Made by a program: the position numbers and the translations under genes
In this document: positions 52,864 to 62,834 of the stretch, piece by piece
Layout of the letters: every line of letters starts with the position of its first letter
How positions within the stretch are numbered: the stretch's first letter is position 1
Assembly: GCF_965248315.1 (NCBI RefSeq)
Contig: NZ_CBDFIX010000002.1
Span: forward strand, 186,001-250,000
Source: Ulvibacterium sp965248315
GTDB taxonomy: Bacteria; Bacteroidota; Bacteroidia; Flavobacteriales; Flavobacteriaceae
Length of the DNA: 64,000 bases
Direction of reading: 5' to 3'
The notes under the pieces: model-generated
Database searches by the model: none
What the model was told of the DNA's origin: nothing
Seen by the model: only the letters and a program-made list of their open reading frames with translations

Positions 52864-54060
52864 TTATTCTATCCAAAAATCCGGCACCTTATTGCTGCCT
52901 AAAGCGGTACAATCCCCACATGCACTTGGGGTCATTAAGTAACCGCCTTGACTTGGGTCAAATTTATAAAGCACACTGTTACCCCGGTCCAATATTCCCT
53001 TGAGATCCTCTCCAGAAGCAGGGGAACCGGTGCATTCCTGAATGTAAGGAGGCAACTCCTCTCCTGGAAAAAAGTCCTCATAACTAAAGAATAACCGTTT
53101 TTCGTCTATGGCGGCAACCTCAAAAAACCCAGCAACATTCTCATCCTCATTATCCACCGAAAAGATATTCCCTGGCAAGAAGCCCGGTTGATCCTCGGTG
53201 AAAACACTATTAGGAGATTGTGATAACCCCTTAAGAGCCTCATAATAGTCAAATGCTTCCGGTGTCTGCACATATTGCCTAACCAAAATACTATAGCGGT
53301 GCGACAGGATATAATTGTTGCGATTGATAAATCTTACGGGGTAACGGCTCAATCTATCCTCGGAAAGATTTAAGGTGTTGACAACTTCAATAGTCTTTTC
53401 CCTATCCGTACCATAACAGGTCCGTTCTTCCCGCTCACGTAAAATTATTTCAAACACAGGGCCCGTGGAGAGCTGAATAACGAATACTACATCATTGGGG
53501 CCCCAAAGAGGTGCTATTATCTTAAAAGTTTCCTCATATTCGTATCTATAATAATTGGACTGCCGGGAGGGGTCAAAAGTATCCACGAAGATGCCCATGC
53601 CTTCTTCACCTTGATCATTGGTGGTCCGTTCCGCGTGCAATTCGTCTATTGTAGTAGTAGCTGTTGGCAGTTGCATGGTATCCGAGCGATAGGATCTACC
53701 ATCATCTGTGGTTATGGATAGACTGTAGGTCTTGCCCATTTCCGCGGCGAACGGAGGGTTGGACAAATAGATTCCGGGCTCCTCTTCCTCAAATACAAAC
53801 TGCCCCCCGTCCCCATCCTCAATGGTAACATTGGCATTTTCTTCGGCTTGGGGACCATCTTCATCAAAACGAAAAGACCGGGTCAAACGTACTTCCTGTC
53901 GCTTGTTTTCATTGGTAATCAGTGCATCGACCACCAAAACATCCTCAAAACCTTCAACGGTACCCTCAAAAGGTTCGGTACAACCATAGACCCATAATAG
54001 CACTGTCATACCTAAGAATGGTATAAATAGTTGTTTTTTATTTCTAATTGATGAATGCAT
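52864..54060 (-). CDS. DUF4249 lipoprotein
   Basis: 398 residues. Lipoprotein signal ending VYGC (C27), then GFEDVLVVDALITNENKRQEVRLTRS, given here in parts as VLVVDALITNE and QEVRLTRSFRF, which is the DUF4249 hallmark. Further conserved features are the GKTYSLSITTDDGRSY strand and the Cys-rich end (ACGDCTALGS). DUF4249 genes are commonly paired with a TonB-dependent receptor, and this one lies directly after such a receptor gene. By analogy with SusC/SusD it may act as the receptor's surface-exposed ligand-binding partner; the ligand is unknown. Confidence 0.85.
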   Translation of the reverse strand: MHSSIRNKKQLFIPFLGMTVLLWVYGCTEPFEGTVEGFEDVLVVDALITNENKRQEVRLTRSFRFDEDGPQAEENANVTIEDGDGGQFVFEEEEPGIYLSNPPFAAEMGKTYSLSITTDDGRSYRSDTMQLPTATTTIDELHAERTTNDQGEEGMGIFVDTFDPSRQSNYYRYEYEETFKIIAPLWGPNDVVFVIQLSTGPVFEIILREREERTCYGTDREKTIEVVNTLNLSEDRLSRYPVRFINRNNYILSHRYSILVRQYVQTPEAFDYYEALKGLSQSPNSVFTEDQPGFLPGNIFSVDNEDENVAGFFEVAAIDEKRLFFSYEDFFPGEELPPYIQECTGSPASGEDLKGILDRGNSVLYKFDPSQGGYLMTPSACGDCTALGSNKVPDFWIE

Positions 54061-54071
54061 CGATTATAAGT

Positions 54072-56834
54072 TCAAAATCTAAAATTATAGGTTATGGATG
54101 GTATCGGTATGGTGAAAATGGAGCTTTGTAGCGCTTCGATCTGTCCGTCCTGAGAAACAAAAAAAACAGAATATGGGTTATTCCTGCCCAAAACATTATA
54201 GACGGAAATTGTCCAGAAACTGTGGGCAAACTTCTTTATTTTATGGTTCCCCTCGATATTAATCCCTATATCCAAACGATAAAAGTCGGGAATCCGGAAT
54301 TGGTTCCGTTCACTGTAAAGCACAAACTCGTTTCCGTTAAACTCATAGTTCCCAACAGGAAATGTAACCGGTCTTCCGGTTTGGTACACAAAATTACCGG
54401 AAAAACTAAATCGCCTAGTAAGCTTATAATTTAATACAAGGCTAACATCATGGGGCTTATCAAAATTCGACGGGAAAAATTCCCCGTCGTTTACGCGTTC
54501 CTGCGGAAATTCACTATCCAACTGAAAAAATGAACGGGAATAGGTGTATCCCAGCCAACCATTTAGTTTTCCCCGGTTCTTGCGAATCAATAATTCCACT
54601 CCATATGCTTTTCCCTTTCCTTGCAATACTTCGGTCTCTATATTCTCGTTGAGGAACAGTTGGGCTCCTGTCTTGAAGTCTATGATATTGTTCTGCCTTT
54701 TGTAAAAGCCTTCCAAACTAAGTTCATAATCCTTGATATTCTTATAAATCCCCAATGAAAACTGGTTGGCCTGTTGAGGTTCTATATTACGATCCGAAAG
54801 TTTCCAGGTATCCACGGGAGATACCGTGGTATTATTGGATAGGGTATGGATAAATTGATAGGTGTTGTTGAAGCTTGCCTTAATGGATAGGCTGTCATTT
54901 AAAAGATATCTTGCAGAGATACGGGCCTCTGGCCCACCATAGGTCTCAAAAATCTCATTGTTGTCAAAAGTTTCGGAGCCAGCCACATTGGCATCGGTCC
55001 TAGGTACTCCTTCCTGATATATTCGCTGTGTGGAAGGGCCCAATGCAGCGTAAAACGAATAACGCAGTCCTAAATCCAATTGCAATTTTTCATTGACCTT
55101 GTAATTATCCGATACAAAAAGGGCTGACTCCAACGCTCTTTCTTCGGGAACGGCCAACGGCAGTATGATATCATTGGAGCCTTTTGGGGCTATCTCCCCG
55201 GGAAGCACCGAATACAATTTTCCGGAAATTCCATAATCAATGGTATGGGATTCGTTAAGCAGATATTTCAATTGAAGCTTTAGCTCCGTCTCATCTATTT
55301 GAAATCCTTGCTCAAAGTTTCTATTTGTGCTCCCATCAAAATCGATATTGAATTTATATTGACTGTTATTCAACATCAAGGTTCCGGAACTTTTTTCGCT
55401 CAGTTTACGGTTCCACTGCAAGGAAAGCAAACGATTGCTATAGTCGAACAAGGAATCTGAAGTTATACTAAAGATATCCCTACTATAGTACGCAGTTGCC
55501 CTTAGTTCATTGTTATCATTGATTTTATGGTTGTACTTGGTTATAAAATCATAAAAGGAAGCCTGACTGTTATTCAGGTTCTCCTCGTCCAAGGAACGCA
55601 AAATCCAATCTGAATAAGCGCCACGTGCACCTACCATAAGTCCGGCCTTTTCCTGGGCCAAGGGAATCTCCACAACGGCATTTGAAGTCACCGGACCCAC
55701 CGAAACCTCACCTTTAAATTTGGTGTTACTGGCATCCTTGCTACTAATGTCAAAAACCGATGACAACCTACCTCCAAACTCGGCGGGAATACTTCCTTTA
55801 TAGATATTAAGATCATTTATGGCAAATGGGTTAAATGCCTGAAAAAAACCAAAGAAATGCGTAGGGTTATAAATTACTCCATTATCCAGGAGGATAAGAT
55901 TTTGATCGGTCTTACCTCCCCTTACATTAAATCCTGCAGAACCTTCTCCTGCGGTGGATACCCCGGGAAGGGTAGTAGCAATCTTAAGCACATCCCGTTC
56001 ACCTAGAACCAAGGGAACATTTTTTGAAGCTTCCGAACCGATACGTGTATTTCCTGTTGAAGTATCTTCAACATTCCGTGTGGCATCGGCGGCCACAACA
56101 ACCTCGTCCAGTTGTTCAAAATTCTCCTCAAGGTTAAAGTTGAGCCTACCATTGTCATAAATGATTACATTTCTTTGCGAACTTTCTACGCCCATGGAAC
56201 TGGTTTCCAATACATTCAATCCGGATGGCAATTCAATTTCATAAAAGCCGGTATTATCCGTTACCGCTCCGATATTCAGCCTCCTTACAACAATAGCTAG
56301 GTTGGCAATGGGTTCCCCCGTACTGGTGTTGGTAACATAACCTGAAAGGGTAAATTGGCCCTGTCGATTGGTTTTACGTTCCCTGCCTATTCGTATGGTT
56401 TCCAGAATCTTGTCCGGTCCATCATTTTGTTTTCCCAGGAGAATGGGTCCGGCCGAAACATTTTCCCGAGGTGTTTCTTCAATCTCTACCTTTGCCGGTT
56501 TGGTAAAGAACCCTTCTGGTAAATCTCCATAGATACTATTATTGCGAGTCAAAATAACTCGATTGTCCCTGGTAACAAAGAAATTGATTTGCGTATCCTG
56601 AAAAAGATCGGTTAGAATGGTTTCAACAGATTCATTTTCATAGCTCTTGTTTAAAGCCGTGCTATCCAGCCATTGTTCCGCATAATAAAATTGAAAATCC
56701 GTCTTTTGCTCTATTTCCGACAATAGCTCGGTAATTGATTTATTTTGGATTTCCAAGGATACCTTCCGCTCCTCCTCCTGACCCATTAAAAACGTGAAAA
56801 AAAGCAATAGCACTATGGTTGTTACGAATCTCAT
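54072..56834 (-). CDS. TonB-dependent receptor with N-terminal STN domain
   Basis: 920 residues. The signal peptide ends near FLMGQ. An STN (secretin/TonB short N-terminal) domain at about 22-95 (KSITELLSEIEQKTDFQFYY) is followed by a carboxypeptidase-regulatory-like domain (about 160-240), a plug (about 265-380; FNVRGGKTDQNLILLDNG) and a barrel ending ITYNFRF. STN domains usually signal to a FecR-type anti-sigma factor, yet no FecR/sigma pair is next to it. The unknown 253-residue protein upstream overlaps it by four bases. The plug sequence resembles receptors paired with DUF4249 proteins. Confidence 0.9.
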   Translation of the reverse strand: MRFVTTIVLLLFFTFLMGQEEERKVSLEIQNKSITELLSEIEQKTDFQFYYAEQWLDSTALNKSYENESVETILTDLFQDTQINFFVTRDNRVILTRNNSIYGDLPEGFFTKPAKVEIEETPRENVSAGPILLGKQNDGPDKILETIRIGRERKTNRQGQFTLSGYVTNTSTGEPIANLAIVVRRLNIGAVTDNTGFYEIELPSGLNVLETSSMGVESSQRNVIIYDNGRLNFNLEENFEQLDEVVVAADATRNVEDTSTGNTRIGSEASKNVPLVLGERDVLKIATTLPGVSTAGEGSAGFNVRGGKTDQNLILLDNGVIYNPTHFFGFFQAFNPFAINDLNIYKGSIPAEFGGRLSSVFDISSKDASNTKFKGEVSVGPVTSNAVVEIPLAQEKAGLMVGARGAYSDWILRSLDEENLNNSQASFYDFITKYNHKINDNNELRATAYYSRDIFSITSDSLFDYSNRLLSLQWNRKLSEKSSGTLMLNNSQYKFNIDFDGSTNRNFEQGFQIDETELKLQLKYLLNESHTIDYGISGKLYSVLPGEIAPKGSNDIILPLAVPEERALESALFVSDNYKVNEKLQLDLGLRYSFYAALGPSTQRIYQEGVPRTDANVAGSETFDNNEIFETYGGPEARISARYLLNDSLSIKASFNNTYQFIHTLSNNTTVSPVDTWKLSDRNIEPQQANQFSLGIYKNIKDYELSLEGFYKRQNNIIDFKTGAQLFLNENIETEVLQGKGKAYGVELLIRKNRGKLNGWLGYTYSRSFFQLDSEFPQERVNDGEFFPSNFDKPHDVSLVLNYKLTRRFSFSGNFVYQTGRPVTFPVGNYEFNGNEFVLYSERNQFRIPDFYRLDIGINIEGNHKIKKFAHSFWTISVYNVLGRNNPYSVFFVSQDGQIEALQSSIFTIPIPSITYNFRF

Positions 56835-57592
56835 AGACTTCCTTTATCGCTTTGATTGGAGATTAAAGCCGATAAGTCTAACAAAATGGATTTCATATAG
56901 GCATCGGTATCCGATTTTCCTAAAGAAGCATAACGATTGCGCAGGGCCTTTACCTCCTTTTTGTACTTTGGAAAAATCCCGTTAAGGTCGTTGGCTTTTT
57001 TTAGGACGTAAAAATCCAGGCCTAGTCTTAAATAATAGGTGTAGCCATCCTTAAACTCATAGTACAGAACTTCTTCATCTGTCCTCTTGAATCGTTTCTT
57101 TCGATGTTTTTTGAACAAGCTTAGGGAGTCCTTTTCCAGTAGGATTTCGAAGAAACCGGAAATATTCTCTTTAGTTTCTTTTCCACTTAAATGTTTGAAC
57201 TGATGTTGATCTATCTGAAATTCAGCTACTTTTTCCTTATCCAATACCGTGATAGGCAATCTGCTCAATTTTTCATTTTTAATGGATAGTTGATCAGTAT
57301 ACACATCATAGCGCAAATTTACCTCAAAATAGGGTTCACCATCATAGATTACCGAACCCAAAACAAAATAGGGTTCCTTAAAAAATTGATGTTCATCGTT
57401 AATGGCCCGAAACTCTTCGGCATAGGCTACGCCCTCAAATATTCCTGAATTGGTTTGCCCTATCATATCATCGAACCAAGCATATGTGGAAGGGTCTCCC
57501 TCGGATATTTGGCCAAAAATCAAACATGGTGACCATATACTAAAGAGTGCAAATAACAACTGAAGGAAATGAGTAGGGTACGTGATTTTCAA
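56831..57592 (-). CDS. Exported protein of unknown function
   Basis: 253 residues with a signal peptide (about 1-27, ending LIFGQ). The rest is mixed strand and helix with many charged and aromatic residues (KHRKKRFKRTDEEVLYYEFKD); the opening WFDDMIGQTNSGIFEGVAYAE and the strand pattern recall the GLPGLI-type small exported proteins, but I cannot assign it. It heads a four-gene operon and shares four bases with the receptor gene, so it probably serves the STN receptor or its signalling. Confidence 0.65.
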   Translation of the reverse strand: MKITYPTHFLQLLFALFSIWSPCLIFGQISEGDPSTYAWFDDMIGQTNSGIFEGVAYAEEFRAINDEHQFFKEPYFVLGSVIYDGEPYFEVNLRYDVYTDQLSIKNEKLSRLPITVLDKEKVAEFQIDQHQFKHLSGKETKENISGFFEILLEKDSLSLFKKHRKKRFKRTDEEVLYYEFKDGYTYYLRLGLDFYVLKKANDLNGIFPKYKKEVKALRNRYASLGKSDTDAYMKSILLDLSALISNQSDKGSL

Positions 57593-57859
57593 ACCAGGGT
57601 TTTCCGGGATTTAGCGATTTTTTATTTTTCAATTAAGATAGGGGTTTTTCACAATTATTCATAGGACATATATAAAACCTGTACAATAAAATGGGCTATA
57701 GTTTCTGAAACAAGGTAAAAAGACAACCTTCTACTGCCATGCCGTATCCTAAATTCAAAATTGCAATATAATTATGCGCTAAACTTTTACAGATAAATTC
57801 CTAGGAATTTGCTACAACGAGTCTAAAATAATATCTTAAACCCCGCAAAAAAATGTGGT
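57593..57859. promoter_or_regulatory. Divergent gap between receptor operon and xylB
   Basis: 267 A/T-rich bases with no open frame of note and no clear TAnnTTTG box. The only striking element is the palindrome at 57795-57810. Confidence 0.5.
57795..57810. promoter_or_regulatory. Perfect 16-base palindrome, candidate operator of the xylose genes
   Basis: AAATTCCTAGGAATTT reads the same on both strands and lies 50 bases before the xylB ATG. Size and place suit a dimeric repressor site; the regulator is not in the window. Confidence 0.4.
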
Positions 57860-59344
57860 ATGTACTCCATCGGATATGATATTGGAAGTTCTTCGATAAA
57901 GGCCGCCCTGGTAGCCACTGCATCCGGAAAAAGTTTGGATGTGGTCAGCGAACCCAAGGTTGAGATGGGCATGATAGCCTTAGAAAATGGCTGGGCGGAG
58001 CAACATCCAGACGATTGGTGGCAACATGTCTGCAATGCCACAAAAGCATTGCTCCAAAAACACAACCTAGATCCCAACGATGTTACCGGAATCGGCATTT
58101 CCTATCAAATGCATGGTCTTGTCGTTGTAGATGAAAATGGTATTCCACTACGAAATTCCATTATTTGGTGTGACAGTAGGGCAGTAAACATAGGGCAGAA
58201 AGCTTTTGACGCGTTGGGAAATGATAAATGCGCTTCCCAATTGTTAAATTCCCCGGCGAATTTTACGGCCTCCAAACTCAAATGGGTAAAGGACAATGAG
58301 CCGGAAGTTTACCAAAAGATATACAAGTTTATGCTTCCAGGTGATTATGTCGCCTATAAATTAAGTGGTGAAATCTGTTCTACCATTTCGGGCCTTTCAG
58401 AGGGTATATTCTGGGATTTCAAAAATAATGGCATAGCGGATTGGTTATTGGAACATTATGGGATTGACAAGAAAAAGGTCCCTGACCTGGCCGAAACATT
58501 TTCCGTTCAAGGCAAGGTCTCAAAGGAAGGCGCCGCCGCATCCGGTTTGGCACCGGGCACTCCTATCTTATATCGTGCTGGAGACCAACCCAACAATGCA
58601 CTTTCCCTAAATGTCTTTAACCCTGGGGAAGTCGCAACGACGGGAGGAACCTCGGGGGTGGTGTATGCCATAACTGAAAATCTATCCGTAAAGGAGAGTT
58701 CAAGGGTGAATAATTTTGCCCATGTGAATTATACGGTCTCAAATCACAGAATAGGTAAATTGCTTTGTATCAATGGATCTGGGATACAGTACCGATGGCT
58801 TATGAACAACCTAGATGTTTCGGACTATTCGGAAATGAACGATTTGGCCGCTTCTGTCCCCATTGGATCGGACGGGGTGCTGATACATCCTTTTGGAAAC
58901 GGTGCAGAGCGAATGTTGGACAACAAGACCTTGGGCACACAAATGTCCAACATAAATTTAAACAACCATTCCAAAGCGCATTTATGCAGGGCGGCTTTGG
59001 AAGGTATTGCATTTTCCTTCGTTTACGGCATGGAAATTATGGAATCCGATGGTATTCGCCCAACAGTAATTAGAGCTGGTAACGATAACCTCTTTCGATC
59101 GGATATTTTTTCAGAAACCATTGCTACCCTTATAGGGCAAGAAATTGAAATCTATGATACCACTGGCGCTATTGGTGCTGCCAGGGCTTGTGAACTTTAT
59201 AAAGGCGATTTTAAAACCTTTGGAAAGAACATTATGGATAATGACTATCTCATGAAGTTTGAGCCTTCAAGAAATAGGTCGGAATATGAATCTGCTTACA
59301 ACAAATGGAAACAACAACTAAAACTCTTAATCAATAATTCGTAA
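57860..59344 (+). CDS. xylB: Xylulokinase (FGGY family)
   Basis: 494 residues. The FGGY N-terminal lobe starts GYDIGSSSIKAALV; GISYQMHGLVVVDENG and IIWCDSRA are xylulokinase-like, and the ATP lobe has GGTSGVVYAI and the C-terminal GAIGAARACELYKGDF. It phosphorylates xylulose to xylulose 5-phosphate for the pentose phosphate pathway. The start at 57860 gives the usual YSIGYDIG opening. It is followed three bases later by xylose isomerase, which makes its substrate. Confidence 0.92.
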   Translation: MYSIGYDIGSSSIKAALVATASGKSLDVVSEPKVEMGMIALENGWAEQHPDDWWQHVCNATKALLQKHNLDPNDVTGIGISYQMHGLVVVDENGIPLRNSIIWCDSRAVNIGQKAFDALGNDKCASQLLNSPANFTASKLKWVKDNEPEVYQKIYKFMLPGDYVAYKLSGEICSTISGLSEGIFWDFKNNGIADWLLEHYGIDKKKVPDLAETFSVQGKVSKEGAAASGLAPGTPILYRAGDQPNNALSLNVFNPGEVATTGGTSGVVYAITENLSVKESSRVNNFAHVNYTVSNHRIGKLLCINGSGIQYRWLMNNLDVSDYSEMNDLAASVPIGSDGVLIHPFGNGAERMLDNKTLGTQMSNINLNNHSKAHLCRAALEGIAFSFVYGMEIMESDGIRPTVIRAGNDNLFRSDIFSETIATLIGQEIEIYDTTGAIGAARACELYKGDFKTFGKNIMDNDYLMKFEPSRNRSEYESAYNKWKQQLKLLINNS

Positions 59345-59347
59345 AAC

Positions 59348-60673
59348 ATGGCACTAATAGGAGAGAAGGAATATTTTAAAGGAATCGGGGAAATTAAATT
59401 TGAGGGTAAGGATTCCGATAATCCATTGGCATTCAAATACTACAATCCCGAACAGGTCATTGCGGGAAAGACGATGCGGGAACATTTTAAATTTGCCATA
59501 GCCTATTGGCATACCTTCTGTGGACAGGGGGCAGATCCCTTTGGACCGGGAACACAGAACTTTCCCTGGGACCAGCCTTCCGATGCGGTTGATGCGGCCA
59601 AGGCAAAAGCGGATGCCGCCTTTGAGTTTATCACTAAAATGGGTTTTGATTATTTCTGTTTTCACGATTTTGACCTGATCCAGGAAGCCTCCACATTTGC
59701 CGAATCGGAAAAAAGATTGGCCACAATTGTAGATTACATAAAAGGCAAAAAGGCCGAATCTGGGGTTAAGTTGTTATGGGGAACGGCAAATTGCTTTTCT
59801 AACCCCAGGTATATGAACGGTGCCTCTACCAATCCTGATTTTAATGTGTTGGCCCGCGCAGGAGGACAAATAAAACTGGCTTTGGACGCCACAATTGCAC
59901 TGGATGGTGAGAATTATGTGTTCTGGGGCGGTCGTGAAGGGTATATGTCGCTCTTGAATACCGATATGAAACGGGAGCTGGACCATATGGGTCGCTTTTT
60001 GGGCATGGCCCGGGACTATGCCAGAAAACAGGGCTTTACAGGAACCTTCTTCATAGAACCTAAACCTATGGAGCCCATGAAACATCAATATGATTTTGAT
60101 GCCGCCACCGTGGTAGGGTTTTTACATCAGCATGGGCTACAGGATGATTTTAAACTGAACATTGAGGTCAACCATGCCACCTTGGCAAGCCATACTTTCC
60201 AACACGAGCTGGAAATGGCCGCGGCCCATGGTATGTTGGGAAGTGTAGATGCCAACCGTGGCGATTATCAAAATGGATGGGATACCGATCAATTTCCAAA
60301 TAACCTTACAGAGGTTACGGAAGCTATGTTAGTATTTTTGCAAGCCGGTGGGCTTCAAGGCGGAGGTGTTAATTTTGATGCCAAAATAAGAAGAAATTCC
60401 ACAGATATGGAAGATGTATTCCATGCCCATATTGGTGGAGCAGACACCTTTGCCCGAGCCTTGATTACCGCGGATAAAATCATTTCCTCATCCCAATACA
60501 CAACGCTCCGAAAAGAACGTTATGGTTCGTATGACTCCGGAAAAGGGAAAGATTTCGAAAATGGCAAATTAGAGTTCAAAGATTTATACGAAATCGCAAA
60601 AGAAAACGGAGAGCTTCAATTGCAAAGTGGTAAACAGGAATTATTCGAGAACATCATTAATCAATACATTTAA
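59348..60673 (+). CDS. xylA: Xylose isomerase
   Basis: 441 residues, the length of class II xylose isomerases. Metal and substrate sites are seen in FCFHDFDL (catalytic His), FIEPKPMEP (Glu), NIEVNHATLASHTFQHE and GSVDANRGD. It interconverts xylose and xylulose in the cytoplasm. It is cotranscribed with xylB and ends before a strong terminator; an SSS symporter gene follows as a separate unit. Confidence 0.95.
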   Translation: MALIGEKEYFKGIGEIKFEGKDSDNPLAFKYYNPEQVIAGKTMREHFKFAIAYWHTFCGQGADPFGPGTQNFPWDQPSDAVDAAKAKADAAFEFITKMGFDYFCFHDFDLIQEASTFAESEKRLATIVDYIKGKKAESGVKLLWGTANCFSNPRYMNGASTNPDFNVLARAGGQIKLALDATIALDGENYVFWGGREGYMSLLNTDMKRELDHMGRFLGMARDYARKQGFTGTFFIEPKPMEPMKHQYDFDAATVVGFLHQHGLQDDFKLNIEVNHATLASHTFQHELEMAAAHGMLGSVDANRGDYQNGWDTDQFPNNLTEVTEAMLVFLQAGGLQGGGVNFDAKIRRNSTDMEDVFHAHIGGADTFARALITADKIISSSQYTTLRKERYGSYDSGKGKDFENGKLEFKDLYEIAKENGELQLQSGKQELFENIINQYI

Positions 60674-60722
60674 GAATTTCCTTTTGACCTTCTTTTATGT
60701 ATAGAATTCTACAATGGCATGT

Positions 60723-60752
60723 ACACGCAAAGTTTTATAAAACTTTGCGTGT
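60723..60752 (+). terminator. Perfect 30-base palindrome, terminator after xylA
   Basis: ACACGCAAAGTTTTA and its exact reverse complement form a 15-bp stem with almost no loop, followed by CTTTGTT. It lies 50 bases after the xylA stop and could work in either direction. Confidence 0.75.
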
Positions 60753-60874
60753 CTTTGTTAAATCCATAATTTAAGGGCAAAGAATTTGAGAAATTCGATG
60801 GTTTTTTTAAGCAAAACAGTTACTTTGCTAGACCGTTACGGAATTTTTAGTACTAATAACCAGCCAATACAACT

Positions 60875-62527
60875 ATGACTTCGTCTTTCGAATTTTGGGA
60901 TTACTTCATTTTTATAGCCTATGCTTTTTTAATCCTTGGGGTGGGCCTCTGGGTATCCAGGGATAAAAAAGGACATCAAAAAAATGCAGAAGATTACTTT
61001 TTGGCCAGTAAATCGTTACCCTGGTGGGCTATTGGGGCTTCATTGATTGCCGCCAATATTTCGGCAGAACAGTTTATAGGCATGTCCGGTTCCGGTTTTG
61101 CCGTGGGATTGGCTATTGCCTCCTACGAGTGGATGGCCGCCATAACCTTGCTGATTGTAGGGAAGTATTTCTTACCGATCTTCATAGAAAAGGGATTATA
61201 TACCATTCCTGAATTTGTAGAAAAACGATATTCTACCAACCTAAAGACCATCTTGGCCGTTTTTTGGATCGCACTTTATGTATTTGTGAATTTGGCTTCG
61301 GTATTGTATTTGGGATCTTTGGCTTTAGAGACTATTATGGGAATTCCTATGGTCTATGGTGTGATCGGTCTATCCCTATTTGCTGCGGCCTACTCCCTAT
61401 ATGGAGGTCTTTCCGCCGTCGCCTGGACCGATGTTATTCAGGTTATCTTCCTAGTACTGGGTGGGTTGGTAACCACCTATCTGGCATTAAATACAGTCTC
61501 TGATGGCAATGGCGTTTTGGCAGGACTTCAGACTGTTTATGAAGCTGTTCCCGAAAAATTTGTTATGATTTTGGACGAATCGAACCCAGAATATAAAAAT
61601 CTTCCCGGTCTTGGCGTTTTGGTAGGTGGCCTATGGGTGGCCAACCTCTACTATTGGGGGTTCAACCAATATATTATCCAGCGGACACTTGCCGCCAAAT
61701 CCTTACGCGAATCCCAAAAGGGAATTATTTTGGCCGCTTTTTTGAAAATTGTTATCCCCGTTATCGTTGTCGTACCTGGAATAGCTGCCTACGTAATGAT
61801 AAATGATGCGGAAACCATGAATCGTCTAGGCGATGTGGCATTGAACAATGCACCTTCATTGGAGCAAGCGGATAAAGCTTATCCATGGCTGTTGCAATTC
61901 TTGCCCACAGGACTAAAAGGTGTGGCATTTGCGGCTTTGGCCGCTGCCGTGGTCTCTTCTCTGGCATCGATGTTAAATTCCACATCCACCATTTTTACCA
62001 TGGATATCTATAGACAATATATCAACAAAAATGCTTCCGACAAGACAACTGTAAGGATTGGTAGGCTATCTGCCGCCGTTGCACTTGTTATTGCTTGTAT
62101 AATGGCCCCCTTATTGGGAGGTATAGACCAAGCCTTTCAGTTTATCCAGGAATATACCGGCTTGGTAAGCCCGGGCATACTGGCGGTCTTCCTTTTAGGG
62201 TTGTTCTGGAAAAAAACAACGAACAAAGCAGCCATTATTGGCGCATTGGTCTCCATACCGATCGCTTTGTACTTCAAGGTTGCCCAGAACGGGTGGTCTT
62301 CCAGCCCATTTTTCGTGGACGTTCCGTTTATGGATCAAATGGGGTATACGGCCTTACTTACTATGTTGGTCATTATTGCGCTAAGCTTATTTCAAAACAA
62401 GGGAGAGGAGGACCCCAAAGGCATTTCGCTTACCAAGGGAGTCTTTAATACAAGCCCAAAATTCAATATTGGAGCCTTTGCAGCAATGATTATTATTGCT
62501 GCCATTTATGCTTTCTTTTGGAACTAA
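60875..62527 (+). CDS. Sodium/solute symporter (SSS family, sugar type)
   Basis: 550 residues with about fourteen transmembrane helices. The family pattern is clear: GVGLWVSRD, AEDYFLASKSLPWWAIG, SLIAANISAEQFIGMSGSGF and ATLAAVVSSLASMLNSTST-like sequence (given here in parts: AAVVSSLASMLNSTST), close to vSGLT-type sodium-sugar transporters. Placed right after xylB-xylA it most likely imports xylose with sodium. The 201-base gap before it contains the xylA terminator, so it has its own, unseen, promoter. Confidence 0.88.
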   Translation: MTSSFEFWDYFIFIAYAFLILGVGLWVSRDKKGHQKNAEDYFLASKSLPWWAIGASLIAANISAEQFIGMSGSGFAVGLAIASYEWMAAITLLIVGKYFLPIFIEKGLYTIPEFVEKRYSTNLKTILAVFWIALYVFVNLASVLYLGSLALETIMGIPMVYGVIGLSLFAAAYSLYGGLSAVAWTDVIQVIFLVLGGLVTTYLALNTVSDGNGVLAGLQTVYEAVPEKFVMILDESNPEYKNLPGLGVLVGGLWVANLYYWGFNQYIIQRTLAAKSLRESQKGIILAAFLKIVIPVIVVVPGIAAYVMINDAETMNRLGDVALNNAPSLEQADKAYPWLLQFLPTGLKGVAFAALAAAVVSSLASMLNSTSTIFTMDIYRQYINKNASDKTTVRIGRLSAAVALVIACIMAPLLGGIDQAFQFIQEYTGLVSPGILAVFLLGLFWKKTTNKAAIIGALVSIPIALYFKVAQNGWSSSPFFVDVPFMDQMGYTALLTMLVIIALSLFQNKGEEDPKGISLTKGVFNTSPKFNIGAFAAMIIIAAIYAFFWN

Positions 62528-62673
62528 GTCATGATGCAAGTGTAACCTTGTTTTAATATAATCCAGGGTATTATTTTGCGCTCTTATCCATATAAGTTGC
62601 AATCCATTTTTGACAAAACAGAACCTTGTTCCCATAAAAATAGTTTATGTTAGTTTTGGCTTACTAGCCACGT

Positions 62674-62704
62674 TTTGATACGAATTGAAAATGACGTAAT
62701 TTTG
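62674..62704 (+). promoter_or_regulatory. Promoter TTTG-N19-TAATTTTG upstream of the haloperoxidase gene
   Basis: TTTG at 62674-62677 and TAATTTTG at 62697-62704 are 19 bases apart, the Bacteroidota consensus for both the -33 and -7 elements. The start would be about 62711, leaving a 5' leader of about 120 bases. The rest of the 307-base gap 62528-62834 holds no gene or clear terminator; TAGTTTTG at 62651 is a second -7-like match. Confidence 0.6.
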
Positions 62705-62834
62705 GGCACTAATTAGGTTTAAATCTTTCCCAATTGTTAATGAGGACATCTCGATAGGACAATCAAAAAACCAACCAGAGGTAGTGACAATCTCGCACCA
62801 TAAGGAGCATTTATATAAAATAAAAAGTAGAAAA

